The notes under the pieces: generated by a model | The model's input: the letters and a program-made list of their open reading frames with translations, nothing else | Databases searched by the model: none | Told to the model about the DNA's origin: nothing | Source of the DNA: Synechococcus sp. WH 7805 | GTDB taxonomy: Bacteria > Cyanobacteriota > Cyanobacteriia > PCC-6307 > Cyanobiaceae | Length of the DNA stretch: 64,000 nucleotides | Direction: 5' to 3' | Assembly: GCF_000153285.1 (NCBI RefSeq) | Contig: NZ_CH724168.1 | Coordinates: 1,269,008-1,333,007, forward strand | Made by a program: the position numbers and the translations under genes | Shown here: in pieces, positions 56,563 through 64,000 of the stretch | How positions within the stretch are numbered: the stretch's first letter is position 1 | Layout: each line of letters begins with the position of its first letter

Positions 56563-59500
56563 ATGGTTCTGTCCCATCCGGTTGCCGGGAATGACCAAGA
56601 GAAGCTGGTCCAGTTGCAGCACCTGGACAGCGCCATTGAAGCCGTGGTCTTGCAACGGCAGAACCCTCTCAGCGGACTCCTTCCGGCGAGCACAGCTCAC
56701 ACCGTTCATGGCAACTACGGCGATGCCTGGGTTCGCGACTGCGTGTACTCGATCCAGTGCGTTTGGGGACTAGCCATTGCCCACCGCAAACTCCTAGGCC
56801 CATGCCAACGCAGTTGGGAACTGGAGCAGCGGGTGGTCGACCTTATGCGCGGACTGCTCAGCGCCATGATGCGACAAGCGGAAAAGGTTGAACGCTTCAA
56901 GCACAGCCTGGATCCGCTGGATGCACTCCATGCCAAGTACGACAGCCGCAATGGTGAACCGGTGGTGCCCGATGACGGCTGGGGGCACCTCCAGCTGGAT
57001 GCCACATCACTCTTTCTGCTCCAACTGGCCCAGTTGAGCCGCAGTGGCCTGGCCGTGATCCACAACCGCCATGAAGCGGCCTTCATTCAGAACCTGGTTT
57101 ATTACGTCGCCCGGGCTTACCAGACCCCCGATTACGGCATCTGGGAACGGGGAGATAAGGGCAACCACGGACTGCCAGAACGCAATGCCAGCTCGATCGG
57201 CATGGCGAAGGCGGCCCTAGAGGCTCTGGACGGCGTGGATCTCTTTGCCGCGCACGGCGATGGCAGCGTGACCGTCCTGATCCCCCATGGTGCGGTGGTG
57301 CGTCTCCGGCGAGCGCTGCAAGGGCTTCTCCCTCGCGAATCCGCCAGCAAAGAAGTGGACAGCGCCTGCCTTTCGGTGATCGGCTATCCCGCCTGGGCTC
57401 TCGAGGATCCTGAGCTCGTCGAACGCACGGCCCGACGCATCCGCAGGGAACTGGGCGGTCTCTATGGGTACAAGCGCTTCCGGCGCGACGGCCACCAGAC
57501 CGTGGTGGAAGACATCACCCGACTGCACTACGAATGCGATGAACTGGCCACGTTTGAGGGGGTCGAGTCGGAGTGGCCCCTGTTCTTGGCGTATGAACTG
57601 GTCACCGCCTGTTTTGAGGAGCGCTGGGATGAAGCCAGGCAGTGGCGCCATCGCCTGGAAGCTCTACGCGTGGAACGCAACGGCCAGATGCTTTACCCGG
57701 AGCTGTACCTCGTTCCTGCCGAAGCCCTGGAACGTGAACGCCAAGTCCCAGGGAGCCAGAAACGGGTCGCCAATGACAATGTCCCCCTGCTTTGGACGCA
57801 GAGCCTGGCCTGGCTTGGAGAGATGCTGATGGATGGGCTGATCGAGGCGGCAGACCTCGATCCCTGCGGCCGACGTCTGCCGTCCGTTCTTGGCGCCGAG
57901 TCGGTGCTGGTCTGCCTGGTACCCAACGATTCCACCGTGGCCTCGCGGCTGAAGGAGCTGGGCCTTCCGGTCTGCGATTTAGAGACTGCAGGGATCGAGG
58001 TTCTGAGCTCCGATGCACTGCGGCAACACCTGGGCGCTGTCGGCGTGGACGAGGCTCTCGGCCTGAGCGGTCATCCACCTCTGCGACCTGAGACTGCTGC
58101 CAGCGCAAGGCTCTACCGACTGGGTGAGAGGCAGCTGGCCTTCCTTCCCGCAGTCCTTGAGGAGGGAACGTTTTACCTCAGTCACGATCCCAGACACCTG
58201 GTGGACAGTGTGGTGAACGAGCTGCATCTGCTGCAGAGACACTGGCAGGGGCCTGGCTCACCCCTGCTCTTGATTCCGGTGCAAGCCTCCTTGCTGGAGC
58301 GGGGTGACACGCATCTGCTCGCCCTTACAGAGCGCCTCGGCAGTGGTTCCGTGGAGGAAGTGAGTGTGGAATTTGCAACCCTAGAAACCCTGGCGGCCAG
58401 CGCCCAGTGGCATGAACTGCCGGGTTCGCTGGGGACCGCCGGTCTACCCGCCGCCCCCAGTGCCAAACAACTGCTGCGGGCCTCAACAGATCTGAGTGAT
58501 CTCACCGCTGCCCAGGAACAGGAGCTGGACGACACATCCTTGGAGGAGCTGCGGCGCCGTCTCTGGTCCAGCAACTCCCTGCGAGAGCAGGCCGAAGTAC
58601 TGGAGTTACTCACGCGCAGGCTGGGAAGCGCATCGATCCTGAGCGGCCCCCAGGGTGCTCCGGTTGAGATCAAGACCCTGCTGGAAGAGATTTACAGACG
58701 GGGGCTGCAGCAGGAGGACTGGAACGTGGCCCGTCGCTGCGCCGGTGCCATGGGACTCGTTCACCCGCAGCTCGACGATGCACTCATCGACCTGCTCAGC
58801 CGGCAGAAGCAGGTGGTGGTTGGACGGAATTACACCAAGGTTTCACGACTGAGCACTCCCGTGTCCAGCCACGAGATTGCAGCCCTAATCGAGCAAACAT
58901 GCGGCAGTGACGGTCGCGAGTGGATGCTGCAGCAGGAACTCTTGCTGGCGCTCGACGGAATCGCTCGGCGCGAACCGGACATGATCCGAGGTTCTCTGAC
59001 CTTCCAGCTCGGACAGTTGCTGCTACTGCTCACGTCTGAGCTTGCTGCTGAACGACAACTCAGCCAGGACGAAGCCTTCGAAGCCGTGTGTGATGAACCG
59101 CCGCACCGCCTTGGCCAACGGCTACGTACGGTGTTGGAGGATGTCGATCATGCCCGCGACGCCTTGCAGCGGCGGGAGTTGCTGCATGTGCGCGGGACGG
59201 TGCAATGGAGTGTGCCGGCCCCCCTTGAAACGGGTCCCGGTGGAAATGACTGGCTCCAACATCGCATCCGTCTTGGCTCCCTCCAGCAAGTCCCCAAGGA
59301 GTTTTACGCAGGCATCTGGTCGCTTCTTCACCACTGCCGGGGCTTGGTGATTGGAGACAAACTTGAACGCCGCAATCGCCTGACCAGTGCCCTCCTGCTG
59401 GAGAAAACACCCGGCGAGCGCAACTTCGCGATCCAAGTTGAACATCTTCTGAGCCGAATCACCGCGCCCGAGTACCGGCAACTGTGCACGGAAAGTCTGC

Positions 59501-59748
59501 TCTCACTGATGGCTTTTACCACCGCCAATCCCAAGATCCAGATCGATGACGACATCGCGCTGGATGTGGTGATCGGTCATGCCGTTCGCGTTGGATGGCA
59601 CGCCACCCACCCCGACTTAACGGAAGCTGATTACGCCCAGCACAAAGCCAGTGCATGGGATCAGTTTTACCGGTCATCCCCTGCCCTCTGCCGTCACTGG
59701 CAGATCGAGGCCCTGCGTCAGCTCGCCGATCAGGACAATCTCACTTGA
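56563..59748 (+). CDS. GH15 / phosphorylase-kinase-alpha-like large protein
   Basis: About 1061 residues. The N-terminal half resembles the GH15 (glucoamylase-like) alpha/alpha-barrel found in phosphorylase kinase alpha subunits and cyanobacterial homologues: HGNYGDAWVRDCVYSIQ, PDDGWGHLQLDATSLFLL, YGIWERGDKGNHGLPERN and GYKRFRRDGHQTVVED. The C-terminal half is helical and calmodulin-binding-like only by analogy. Its role in cyanobacteria is unknown; glycogen control or hydrolysis is a guess. The ATG at 56563 is preferred over the frame start at 56419, which lies inside the divergent glycosyltransferase gene. Confidence 0.85.
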   Translation: MVLSHPVAGNDQEKLVQLQHLDSAIEAVVLQRQNPLSGLLPASTAHTVHGNYGDAWVRDCVYSIQCVWGLAIAHRKLLGPCQRSWELEQRVVDLMRGLLSAMMRQAEKVERFKHSLDPLDALHAKYDSRNGEPVVPDDGWGHLQLDATSLFLLQLAQLSRSGLAVIHNRHEAAFIQNLVYYVARAYQTPDYGIWERGDKGNHGLPERNASSIGMAKAALEALDGVDLFAAHGDGSVTVLIPHGAVVRLRRALQGLLPRESASKEVDSACLSVIGYPAWALEDPELVERTARRIRRELGGLYGYKRFRRDGHQTVVEDITRLHYECDELATFEGVESEWPLFLAYELVTACFEERWDEARQWRHRLEALRVERNGQMLYPELYLVPAEALERERQVPGSQKRVANDNVPLLWTQSLAWLGEMLMDGLIEAADLDPCGRRLPSVLGAESVLVCLVPNDSTVASRLKELGLPVCDLETAGIEVLSSDALRQHLGAVGVDEALGLSGHPPLRPETAASARLYRLGERQLAFLPAVLEEGTFYLSHDPRHLVDSVVNELHLLQRHWQGPGSPLLLIPVQASLLERGDTHLLALTERLGSGSVEEVSVEFATLETLAASAQWHELPGSLGTAGLPAAPSAKQLLRASTDLSDLTAAQEQELDDTSLEELRRRLWSSNSLREQAEVLELLTRRLGSASILSGPQGAPVEIKTLLEEIYRRGLQQEDWNVARRCAGAMGLVHPQLDDALIDLLSRQKQVVVGRNYTKVSRLSTPVSSHEIAALIEQTCGSDGREWMLQQELLLALDGIARREPDMIRGSLTFQLGQLLLLLTSELAAERQLSQDEAFEAVCDEPPHRLGQRLRTVLEDVDHARDALQRRELLHVRGTVQWSVPAPLETGPGGNDWLQHRIRLGSLQQVPKEFYAGIWSLLHHCRGLVIGDKLERRNRLTSALLLEKTPGERNFAIQVEHLLSRITAPEYRQLCTESLLSLMAFTTANPKIQIDDDIALDVVIGHAVRVGWHATHPDLTEADYAQHKASAWDQFYRSSPALCRHWQIEALRQLADQDNLT

Positions 59749-59778
59749 CCTGAGCCCCTGAGGCGAGGGAGACCCAAC

Positions 59779-60783
59779 TCAGATCGGCGCCTCAAGCGGA
59801 ATGCCAACACCAGGTTGTTCGACCGCCTGCTCGATCAAATCAGCCAATCGCAAGGCCCTTGAGGCCTGTTGCCCATCCACCGCTGGAGTTTCCTGGCCTC
59901 GCACGCACTGCAAGAAATGCTCGAGCTCGGCGTAGAGGGGTTCGATGGAGGTGGTGCTCACCTCCTCAATGAACCCGTCATTTCTGTAGAGCAGCTCACC
60001 ATGGTCAGCCGAATACCACTCGTGGGCGCGGCGGTGGATGTGCAAGTTGTGATTGAGAAAGTCCGTCTCCACCAGGCTGGAGCGGCAGTGGGCGCTAAGG
60101 CTTCTGATCTTGCGGTGGCTCATTTTGCTGGCGGTGAGACTGGCCACCACTCCGTTCTCGAACCCGAGCGTGGCATTGACGTAGTCGATCGGACCTGAAG
60201 AACTGCGACCACCGGCCGCGGACAGATGCACCACAGACGAACCGGCGAGTTCAAGAACGAGGTCGAGATCGTGAATCATCAGATCCAGAACCACGGAGAC
60301 ATCATTGGCGCGGTCTGCGTGGGGACTGTGCCGGCGTGCCTCCAACACAACAACCTCCTCATTGGCCACCACTTTGGTGAGCTCACAAAAGGCAGGATTG
60401 AACCGCTCAATATGACCAACCTGAAGCAGACGTCCGCCCTTACTCGCTGCATCAATCAGAGCGGCAGCCTCCTCCTGACTTGCAGCGATGGGCTTTTCGA
60501 TCAAAACGTGCAGACCGGCTTCAAGACAGGCCAGACCCACGGAGTGATGGAGCAGTGTCGGAACGGCAATGCAAACGGCCTCAACTTCACTCAACATGTC
60601 GCGGTAGTCAGCGAACCAGCGACATCCGAACTGCTCCCTGGCCAGCGCCCCTCTGGCCTCATCCGGATCGGCCACGCCGATCAGGTCAGCGTCTTTCAGC
60701 AGGCTGAGAACGCGAGCATGGTGCCAGCCCATGTTGCCGATGCCGATCACGCCGACCTTCACCGGAACCATGGTGTCGGTCAT
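59779..60783 (-). CDS. Gfo/Idh/MocA-family oxidoreductase
   Basis: 334 residues. An N-terminal Rossmann fold (VGVIGIGNMGWHHARVLSL, residues 10-28) binds NAD(P); HVLIEKPIAASQEEA holds the family Lys-Pro pair and VVLDLMIHDLDLVLEL the His-Asp pair. These enzymes oxidise or reduce sugars and sugar nucleotides; the closest named role would be UDP-GlcNAcA-type 3-dehydrogenase, but this is a guess. Starts at 60783 and 60771 are possible. Confidence 0.87.
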   Translation of the reverse strand: MTDTMVPVKVGVIGIGNMGWHHARVLSLLKDADLIGVADPDEARGALAREQFGCRWFADYRDMLSEVEAVCIAVPTLLHHSVGLACLEAGLHVLIEKPIAASQEEAAALIDAASKGGRLLQVGHIERFNPAFCELTKVVANEEVVVLEARRHSPHADRANDVSVVLDLMIHDLDLVLELAGSSVVHLSAAGGRSSSGPIDYVNATLGFENGVVASLTASKMSHRKIRSLSAHCRSSLVETDFLNHNLHIHRRAHEWYSADHGELLYRNDGFIEEVSTTSIEPLYAELEHFLQCVRGQETPAVDGQQASRALRLADLIEQAVEQPGVGIPLEAPI

Positions 60784-60844
60784 CAACGAGCCTGCGCGAA
60801 CGCGCTGATTATCGTTGATCGACTGAACGGTTAGTGAAACGGAA

Positions 60845-62152
60845 TTACAGCTCTTCTGGATTTGGAGAATCCTGGGTGGAAACCTCCTGGTCTGGAAGCA
60901 CCAAGCGCACCCGCACGATGCGGGGGCCCGCCATGGCGAAGATCTCAAACTGGAGCCCGTTATGACGCAGTGCTTCCCCTGGCGAGGGGATGTGCTGAAG
61001 CTTCTCCAGCAAAAAACCAGCCAGAGTGTGATGGTCGCTGGCCTCTGGCAAATCAAGTGCCAGCTGGCGGTTCAGCTCGAAGATCTCCAAGTCGCCTGCG
61101 ACGAGCCAGGTCCCCGGTTGACCTTCCACCGGTTGAAGATCGGGTTCATCGGTCTCCTCCGCTGGCTCATCGCCGACGATTTCGCCATTGAGATCAGCGG
61201 CGGTGACCAGGCCCTCCGTGCCGCCATGTTCATCCACAACGAGAAGAAGGGGATGGCCTGAACGGATGATCGCCAAGAGCTCAGCGAGGTTGCTGGTTTC
61301 CAGAACGGTCTCAGCAGGCATCAGGTAGGGCTCTAACGAAGAGTCTTCCTTCAGTTCTCCCCGGGCGATCGGTTCCGCAAGGCGCCTGAGATCGAGAACA
61401 CCACGCACGTCATCGAGCGATTGACCGATCACGGGAAAACGAGCATGACGGGTGCGATGCACTGCCTCCATCAACCCAGCGAAACGAACCTCAACCGGCA
61501 GGGTGACCATCCCTGAGCGGGGAACCATCACCTCTCTCACCTGGGTATCGCGCAGAGCAAACACACCCTCAAGGATGTTGCGTTCATCGGGCTTGAGTCC
61601 TGTCACACCGCCACTTTCGATCAAGGTCTCCAGCTCACTGGCCGACAGCGCGGAGACGGTGGCTCCCCAGCGCTGGCTGAGGCCGGCGAGTCGCAGAAGA
61701 AGTGTGGCCAGAGCATCGAGGATCGTGAGCAGTGGCTGCAGCGCCCGAATCGCTCCCTCCAGCACTGGCCCTAGCTGCAGCGCTGAGGATTCGGGACGAC
61801 TCAGCACCCAGGCCCGGGGCAACAGCCCCGCAAGCAAGGTGGCCATCACCACTAGTACGAGGAACCAGGCGAGATCCCACCAGCGACCGGCGGGCGTATC
61901 AAGCGGCCACCAGCGCTGACCGAAACCCCGCCCCGTCCAGCCAAGCGCCACCAGGGAGAGCGTCGTACCGAACTGGGTCATAAGCAGCGCTGTCGGCAGG
62001 CGACGCTGCAGCCTTTGCAGGGCTTGAGCACCGGGGCGACCTTGCTCGCTGAACTCATGCACCTGACTCGGTCTGAGCCTCAGCAGCGCCACCTCGGCTG
62101 CTGAAAACAGAGCCGGCAGAACCAGCAGCGCGATCAGCAGAAGGGGGCGCAT
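60845..62152 (-). CDS. CNNM/CorC-family membrane protein with CBS domains (hemolysin family)
   Basis: 435 residues. The DUF21 membrane domain (spans at LLLIALLVLPALFSAAEVALLRL, LLMTQFGTTLSLVALG and LAWFLVLVVMATLLAGLL) is followed by a CBS pair (about 200-330, with VREVMVPRSGMVTLP and HPLLLVVDEHGGTEGLVT) and a CorC_HlyC domain at the C-terminus (GTWLVAGDLEIFELNRQL). Relatives are metal-ion or Mg2+ efflux-related proteins; the old name hemolysin is misleading. It is 61 bases downstream of nothing but the oxidoreductase, on the same strand. Confidence 0.9.
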   Translation of the reverse strand: MRPLLLIALLVLPALFSAAEVALLRLRPSQVHEFSEQGRPGAQALQRLQRRLPTALLMTQFGTTLSLVALGWTGRGFGQRWWPLDTPAGRWWDLAWFLVLVVMATLLAGLLPRAWVLSRPESSALQLGPVLEGAIRALQPLLTILDALATLLLRLAGLSQRWGATVSALSASELETLIESGGVTGLKPDERNILEGVFALRDTQVREVMVPRSGMVTLPVEVRFAGLMEAVHRTRHARFPVIGQSLDDVRGVLDLRRLAEPIARGELKEDSSLEPYLMPAETVLETSNLAELLAIIRSGHPLLLVVDEHGGTEGLVTAADLNGEIVGDEPAEETDEPDLQPVEGQPGTWLVAGDLEIFELNRQLALDLPEASDHHTLAGFLLEKLQHIPSPGEALRHNGLQFEIFAMAGPRIVRVRLVLPDQEVSTQDSPNPEEL

Positions 62153-62165
62153 TCGGGAGAGGGGA

Positions 62166-62238
62166 TGGGGGTCGCGAGGATCGAACTCGCCTTAGGCGAA
62201 TTATGAGTTCGCTGCATTCACCAGATTGCTAGACCCCC
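62166..62238 (-). tRNA. tRNA with anticodon CAT (elongator Met, or Ile2)
   Basis: On the minus strand the acceptor GGGGGTC pairs perfectly with GACCCCC, the anticodon stem is GCGAA/TTCGC with loop CTCATAA (anticodon CAT), and the T loop is TTCGATC. The discriminator is A. The acceptor does not show the unpaired first base of initiator tRNA, so it is elongator Met or the lysidine-modified Ile tRNA; elongator Met is more likely from the sequence, but I cannot be certain. Confidence 0.92.
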
Positions 62239-62250
62239 ACAATTGAGGTC

Positions 62251-62775
62251 TTACCACAGAGCCCGAACAGCAGGAAAGGGGTTTGGTGACGGCTTGAGCA
62301 CGGACGGGGGCTGCTGCATCTCCTCCGCCAGACTGCTGCCAAATCCATTGGATAAATCAACCGTGCGCCAGGGAATCGGTGCGCTCTGCTCTTCAAGCAG
62401 GATTCGGGTGGTGTTCTGCAGTGCAGATCCATCCCAGATGATTGTCTGATCAGGGAACCCCAGGCCCATCAATCGCTGGCCATCGGACCCAGCTAGCGCG
62501 ATTCCGAACAAATCGGTGACCTGGTGTAGGAGGTCGACCCCTCGGGCATAAGACGACGTCCATGTGTAGAAACGACGCTCCACCAGGGCTTCGGTGGCCT
62601 CCACAGGGGCACATCGAGTCACCTCCACAGGCTGCTGGGCGACGGCCTCAGCCGAAGCCGAGATCCCTGCAGGTGCCTCCAAAGTTGTGGTGCAGACCAT
62701 GGGTCTGGCCATTCCTTTGGGACACAGGGCCAGAGGAATGAACAGAAGCAATGGGCTGGGGCGACGCCTGGCCAC
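62251..62775 (-). CDS. Secreted protein of unknown function, probable GTG start
   Basis: About 174 residues. With GTG at 62775 the product starts [22 protein letters not shown], a good signal peptide; the ATG at 62712 would remove it. The mature part is soluble with CTTTLEAP, a pair of cysteines (VCTTTL, VTRCAP), a [25 protein letters not shown] segment and a Pro-rich end. I recognise no family. It diverges from pyrE with about 60 bases between starts, and ends 12 bases from the tRNA. Confidence 0.65.
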   Translation of the reverse strand: MARRRPSPLLLFIPLALCPKGMARPMVCTTTLEAPAGISASAEAVAQQPVEVTRCAPVEATEALVERRFYTWTSSYARGVDLLHQVTDLFGIALAGSDGQRLMGLGFPDQTIIWDGSALQNTTRILLEEQSAPIPWRTVDLSNGFGSSLAEEMQQPPSVLKPSPNPFPAVRALW

Positions 62776-62834
62776 GGAACGGAGGCAACTCTGCGCGCAA
62801 ACTAGGCAGAGGATTCGCCGTGCACCAGCCCCCC

Positions 62835-63416
62835 ATGACCGATCGTTCCGACCCATCCATGGATCGCGATGTTCTTCTCGACCGCCTGGCGCGGGAGGCC
62901 TATCGGTTTGGACACTTCACCTTGGCCTCCGGCCGCAGCAGCGACCATTACGTGAACTGCAAGCCCGTCGCTCTCAGTGGCAGCGGCCTGGCCCTGCTGA
63001 GTCCAGCGATGCTCGCGCTGGTGGACATAGAGGCCGTTGCAGTGGGGGGACTCACCCTCGGTGCTGATCCCCTGGTGAGCGGTGTGGCGATGGCAGCCGC
63101 GCAGCAAGGTCGTGCACTCGATGCCCTGATCGTGCGCAAACAGGCAAAGGGCCATGGCACTGGCGCCTGGCTCGAGGGGCCTCTGCCCGAGCCAGGCGCC
63201 CGCGTCACGGTGCTGGAAGATGTCGTCACCACCGGGGGCTCATCGATCAAAGCCGTGCAGCAACTGCGTGAGGCTGGGTACAACGTGAGTCGGGTTGTGA
63301 CGATCGTGGATCGTGAGGAAGGGGGCAGCGCCGCGATGGCCGCGACCGATCTCGAGCTGGTCAGCCTGTTCAAACTGCACCAGGTGGCAACCCGCGCCAA
63401 GGAGCTGACGGCTTGA
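62835..63416 (+). CDS. pyrE: Orotate phosphoribosyltransferase
   Basis: About 193 residues. PyrE makes OMP from orotate and PRPP. The start of the fold [35 protein letters not shown], and the PRPP-binding motif [21 protein letters not shown] are all present. ATGs at 62835 and 62859 are possible. The stop is 2 bases before the ygfZ-like ATG, so they probably form an operon. Confidence 0.95.
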   Translation: MTDRSDPSMDRDVLLDRLAREAYRFGHFTLASGRSSDHYVNCKPVALSGSGLALLSPAMLALVDIEAVAVGGLTLGADPLVSGVAMAAAQQGRALDALIVRKQAKGHGTGAWLEGPLPEPGARVTVLEDVVTTGGSSIKAVQQLREAGYNVSRVVTIVDREEGGSAAMAATDLELVSLFKLHQVATRAKELTA

Positions 63417-63418
63417 CG

Positions 63419-64000
63419 ATGGATGGATCGAAACCACAAGCCCTCCTCTGGGACGCACACTTTGATGTCATCCGACTCGAGGGTTCGGGCTCCGCGGGAT
63501 TCCTGCATGGCCAGACAAGCGCCAGGGTGGACGGCGCAGCCTTAGGGCAGTTGCTTCAGGCGTGCTGGCTCAATGCCACGGGCCGGGTGCAGGCGCTGCT
63601 GGAGCTGCGCCTCGACGATCAAGGCGCCGACGTGCTTGTGCTCAACGGAAACTCTGACCATCTGGCCAAAGGCCTGGATCGTGTGATCTTCCCAGCGGAC
63701 CGCGTCAGGCTCGGTCCAGCGCGACAGCAAAGGCGCCTGCAGCACTTGAGTAGCGATCAAGCACCAGGCCCGGAGACCGTGCTGTGGCTGGATGACGCCG
63801 CCGTCCCTCCTCCGCCATGGGATCGAACGCAAGCGTGCGCCGCGGCCGACCTGGAGCGCTGGCGGCTTCGGCAGGGCTGGCCCCTCGGCGCCGAAGAGAT
63901 CAATGGCGACACCAATCCCTTTGAGCTGGGCCTGGCGGGGTGGGTGAACCTCGAGAAGGGGTGCTATTTGGGCCAAGAGACCCTGGCCAAACTGGGATCT
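63419..64000 (+). CDS. YgfZ/GcvT-like folate-binding protein, 5' part; gene runs off the right edge
   Basis: 194 codons are visible, starting at ATG 2 bases after pyrE. The sequence shows VIRLEGSGSAGFLHGQTSARV near residues 18-38, CWLNATGRVQALLELRL, and near the window end LEKGCYLGQETLAKLG, where the KGCYxGQE motif is the signature of YgfZ. These tetrahydrofolate-binding proteins assist iron-sulfur cluster repair or assembly. The C-terminus is not in the window. Confidence 0.87.
   Translation, partial: MDGSKPQALLWDAHFDVIRLEGSGSAGFLHGQTSARVDGAALGQLLQACWLNATGRVQALLELRLDDQGADVLVLNGNSDHLAKGLDRVIFPADRVRLGPARQQRRLQHLSSDQAPGPETVLWLDDAAVPPPPWDRTQACAAADLERWRLRQGWPLGAEEINGDTNPFELGLAGWVNLEKGCYLGQETLAKLGS

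Noticed and set aside
1-64000. HIP1 (GCGATCGC) as an abundant repeat
   Set aside because: Only a handful were noticed by eye (for example in tRNA-Ala and near 36965 and 42510), far from the density of freshwater cyanobacteria.
1-64000. CRISPR array, prophage, insertion sequence or integron
   Set aside because: No direct-repeat array, transposase, integrase or phage structural gene was seen. The tRNA genes have no integrase or repeated 3' end beside them.

Overview
The window looks like a contiguous, gene-dense piece of a marine picocyanobacterial chromosome (Synechococcus/Cyanobium type). The evidence is four small photosystem II genes (psbH, psbN, psbI, psbK), the carotenoid hydroxylase gene crtR, the nitrogen regulator gene ntcA, amt, a run of families found mainly in cyanobacteria (Ycf20, Ycf66-like, DUF2555, DUF3084, DUF3146, DUF3155, DUF3177, DUF3181, DUF4079, standalone PCP_red), high GC by eye, and very short or negative spacing between genes. 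The species assignment is inference. No rRNA operon, transposase, integrase, phage gene or CRISPR array was seen; the window reads as core genome, broken at both ends (coaBC at the left, a ygfZ-like gene at the right).

Layout. 1-8.9 kb: coaBC/DUF2555, tRNA-Ala, PCP_red and tiny ORFs, ycf20, a type II NADH dehydrogenase, pyrB with a DNA glycosylase, a queuosine-precursor-type transporter, a small membrane protein, a creatininase-family gene, gatC, crtR, tRNA-Leu and a Ycf66-like gene. 8.9-18.5 kb: ileS, two small genes, a tight FIST-trmB-ictB-sugar kinase operon, and glmM convergent to it. 18.5-28.9 kb: lytic transglycosylase, TxlA-like thioredoxin, thyX, dcd, cobO-like, RNase PH, ntcA with its own NtcA promoter, DUF3084, YqgF-like, DUF3146, pth, tatA, psbH and psbN. 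28.9-35.9 kb: a GH38 alpha-mannosidase, psbI and a 1069-residue LptD-like outer-membrane protein that carries a second, PagL-like barrel domain; then a secreted pentapeptide protein. 35.9-44.6 kb: leuCD, cinA, a WecA-type transferase, glyA, tRNA-Arg, three small genes and murJ. 44.6-53.7 kb: sfsA, amt with a perfect NtcA box, ispH, DUF1997, DUF4079, purH, an esterase, DUF3155, a 385-bp structured gap and a histidine kinase. 53.6-64 kb: cobS, tgt, psbK, a WecG/TagA transferase, a GH15/phosphorylase-kinase-like protein, an oxidoreductase, a CBS membrane protein, tRNA-Met(CAT), a secreted protein, pyrE and the ygfZ-like start.

Recurring themes are the cell envelope (LptD-like, murJ, wecA, tagA, glmM, lytic transglycosylase, GH38, IctB/O-antigen-ligase family), nitrogen control (ntcA and amt, both behind NtcA boxes), nucleotides (pyrB, pyrE, purH, thyX, dcd), cobalamin (cobO-like, cobS) and queuosine (transporter, tgt).

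The most unusual item is the LptD-like protein with an embedded barrel carrying a PagL-style His-x-Ser motif. Next are the CobO-like protein that lacks the P-loop lysine, a 23-bp inverted repeat that competes with a terminator hairpin upstream of ycf20, the structured gap before the histidine kinase, and the textbook NtcA-type promoter in front of ntcA.
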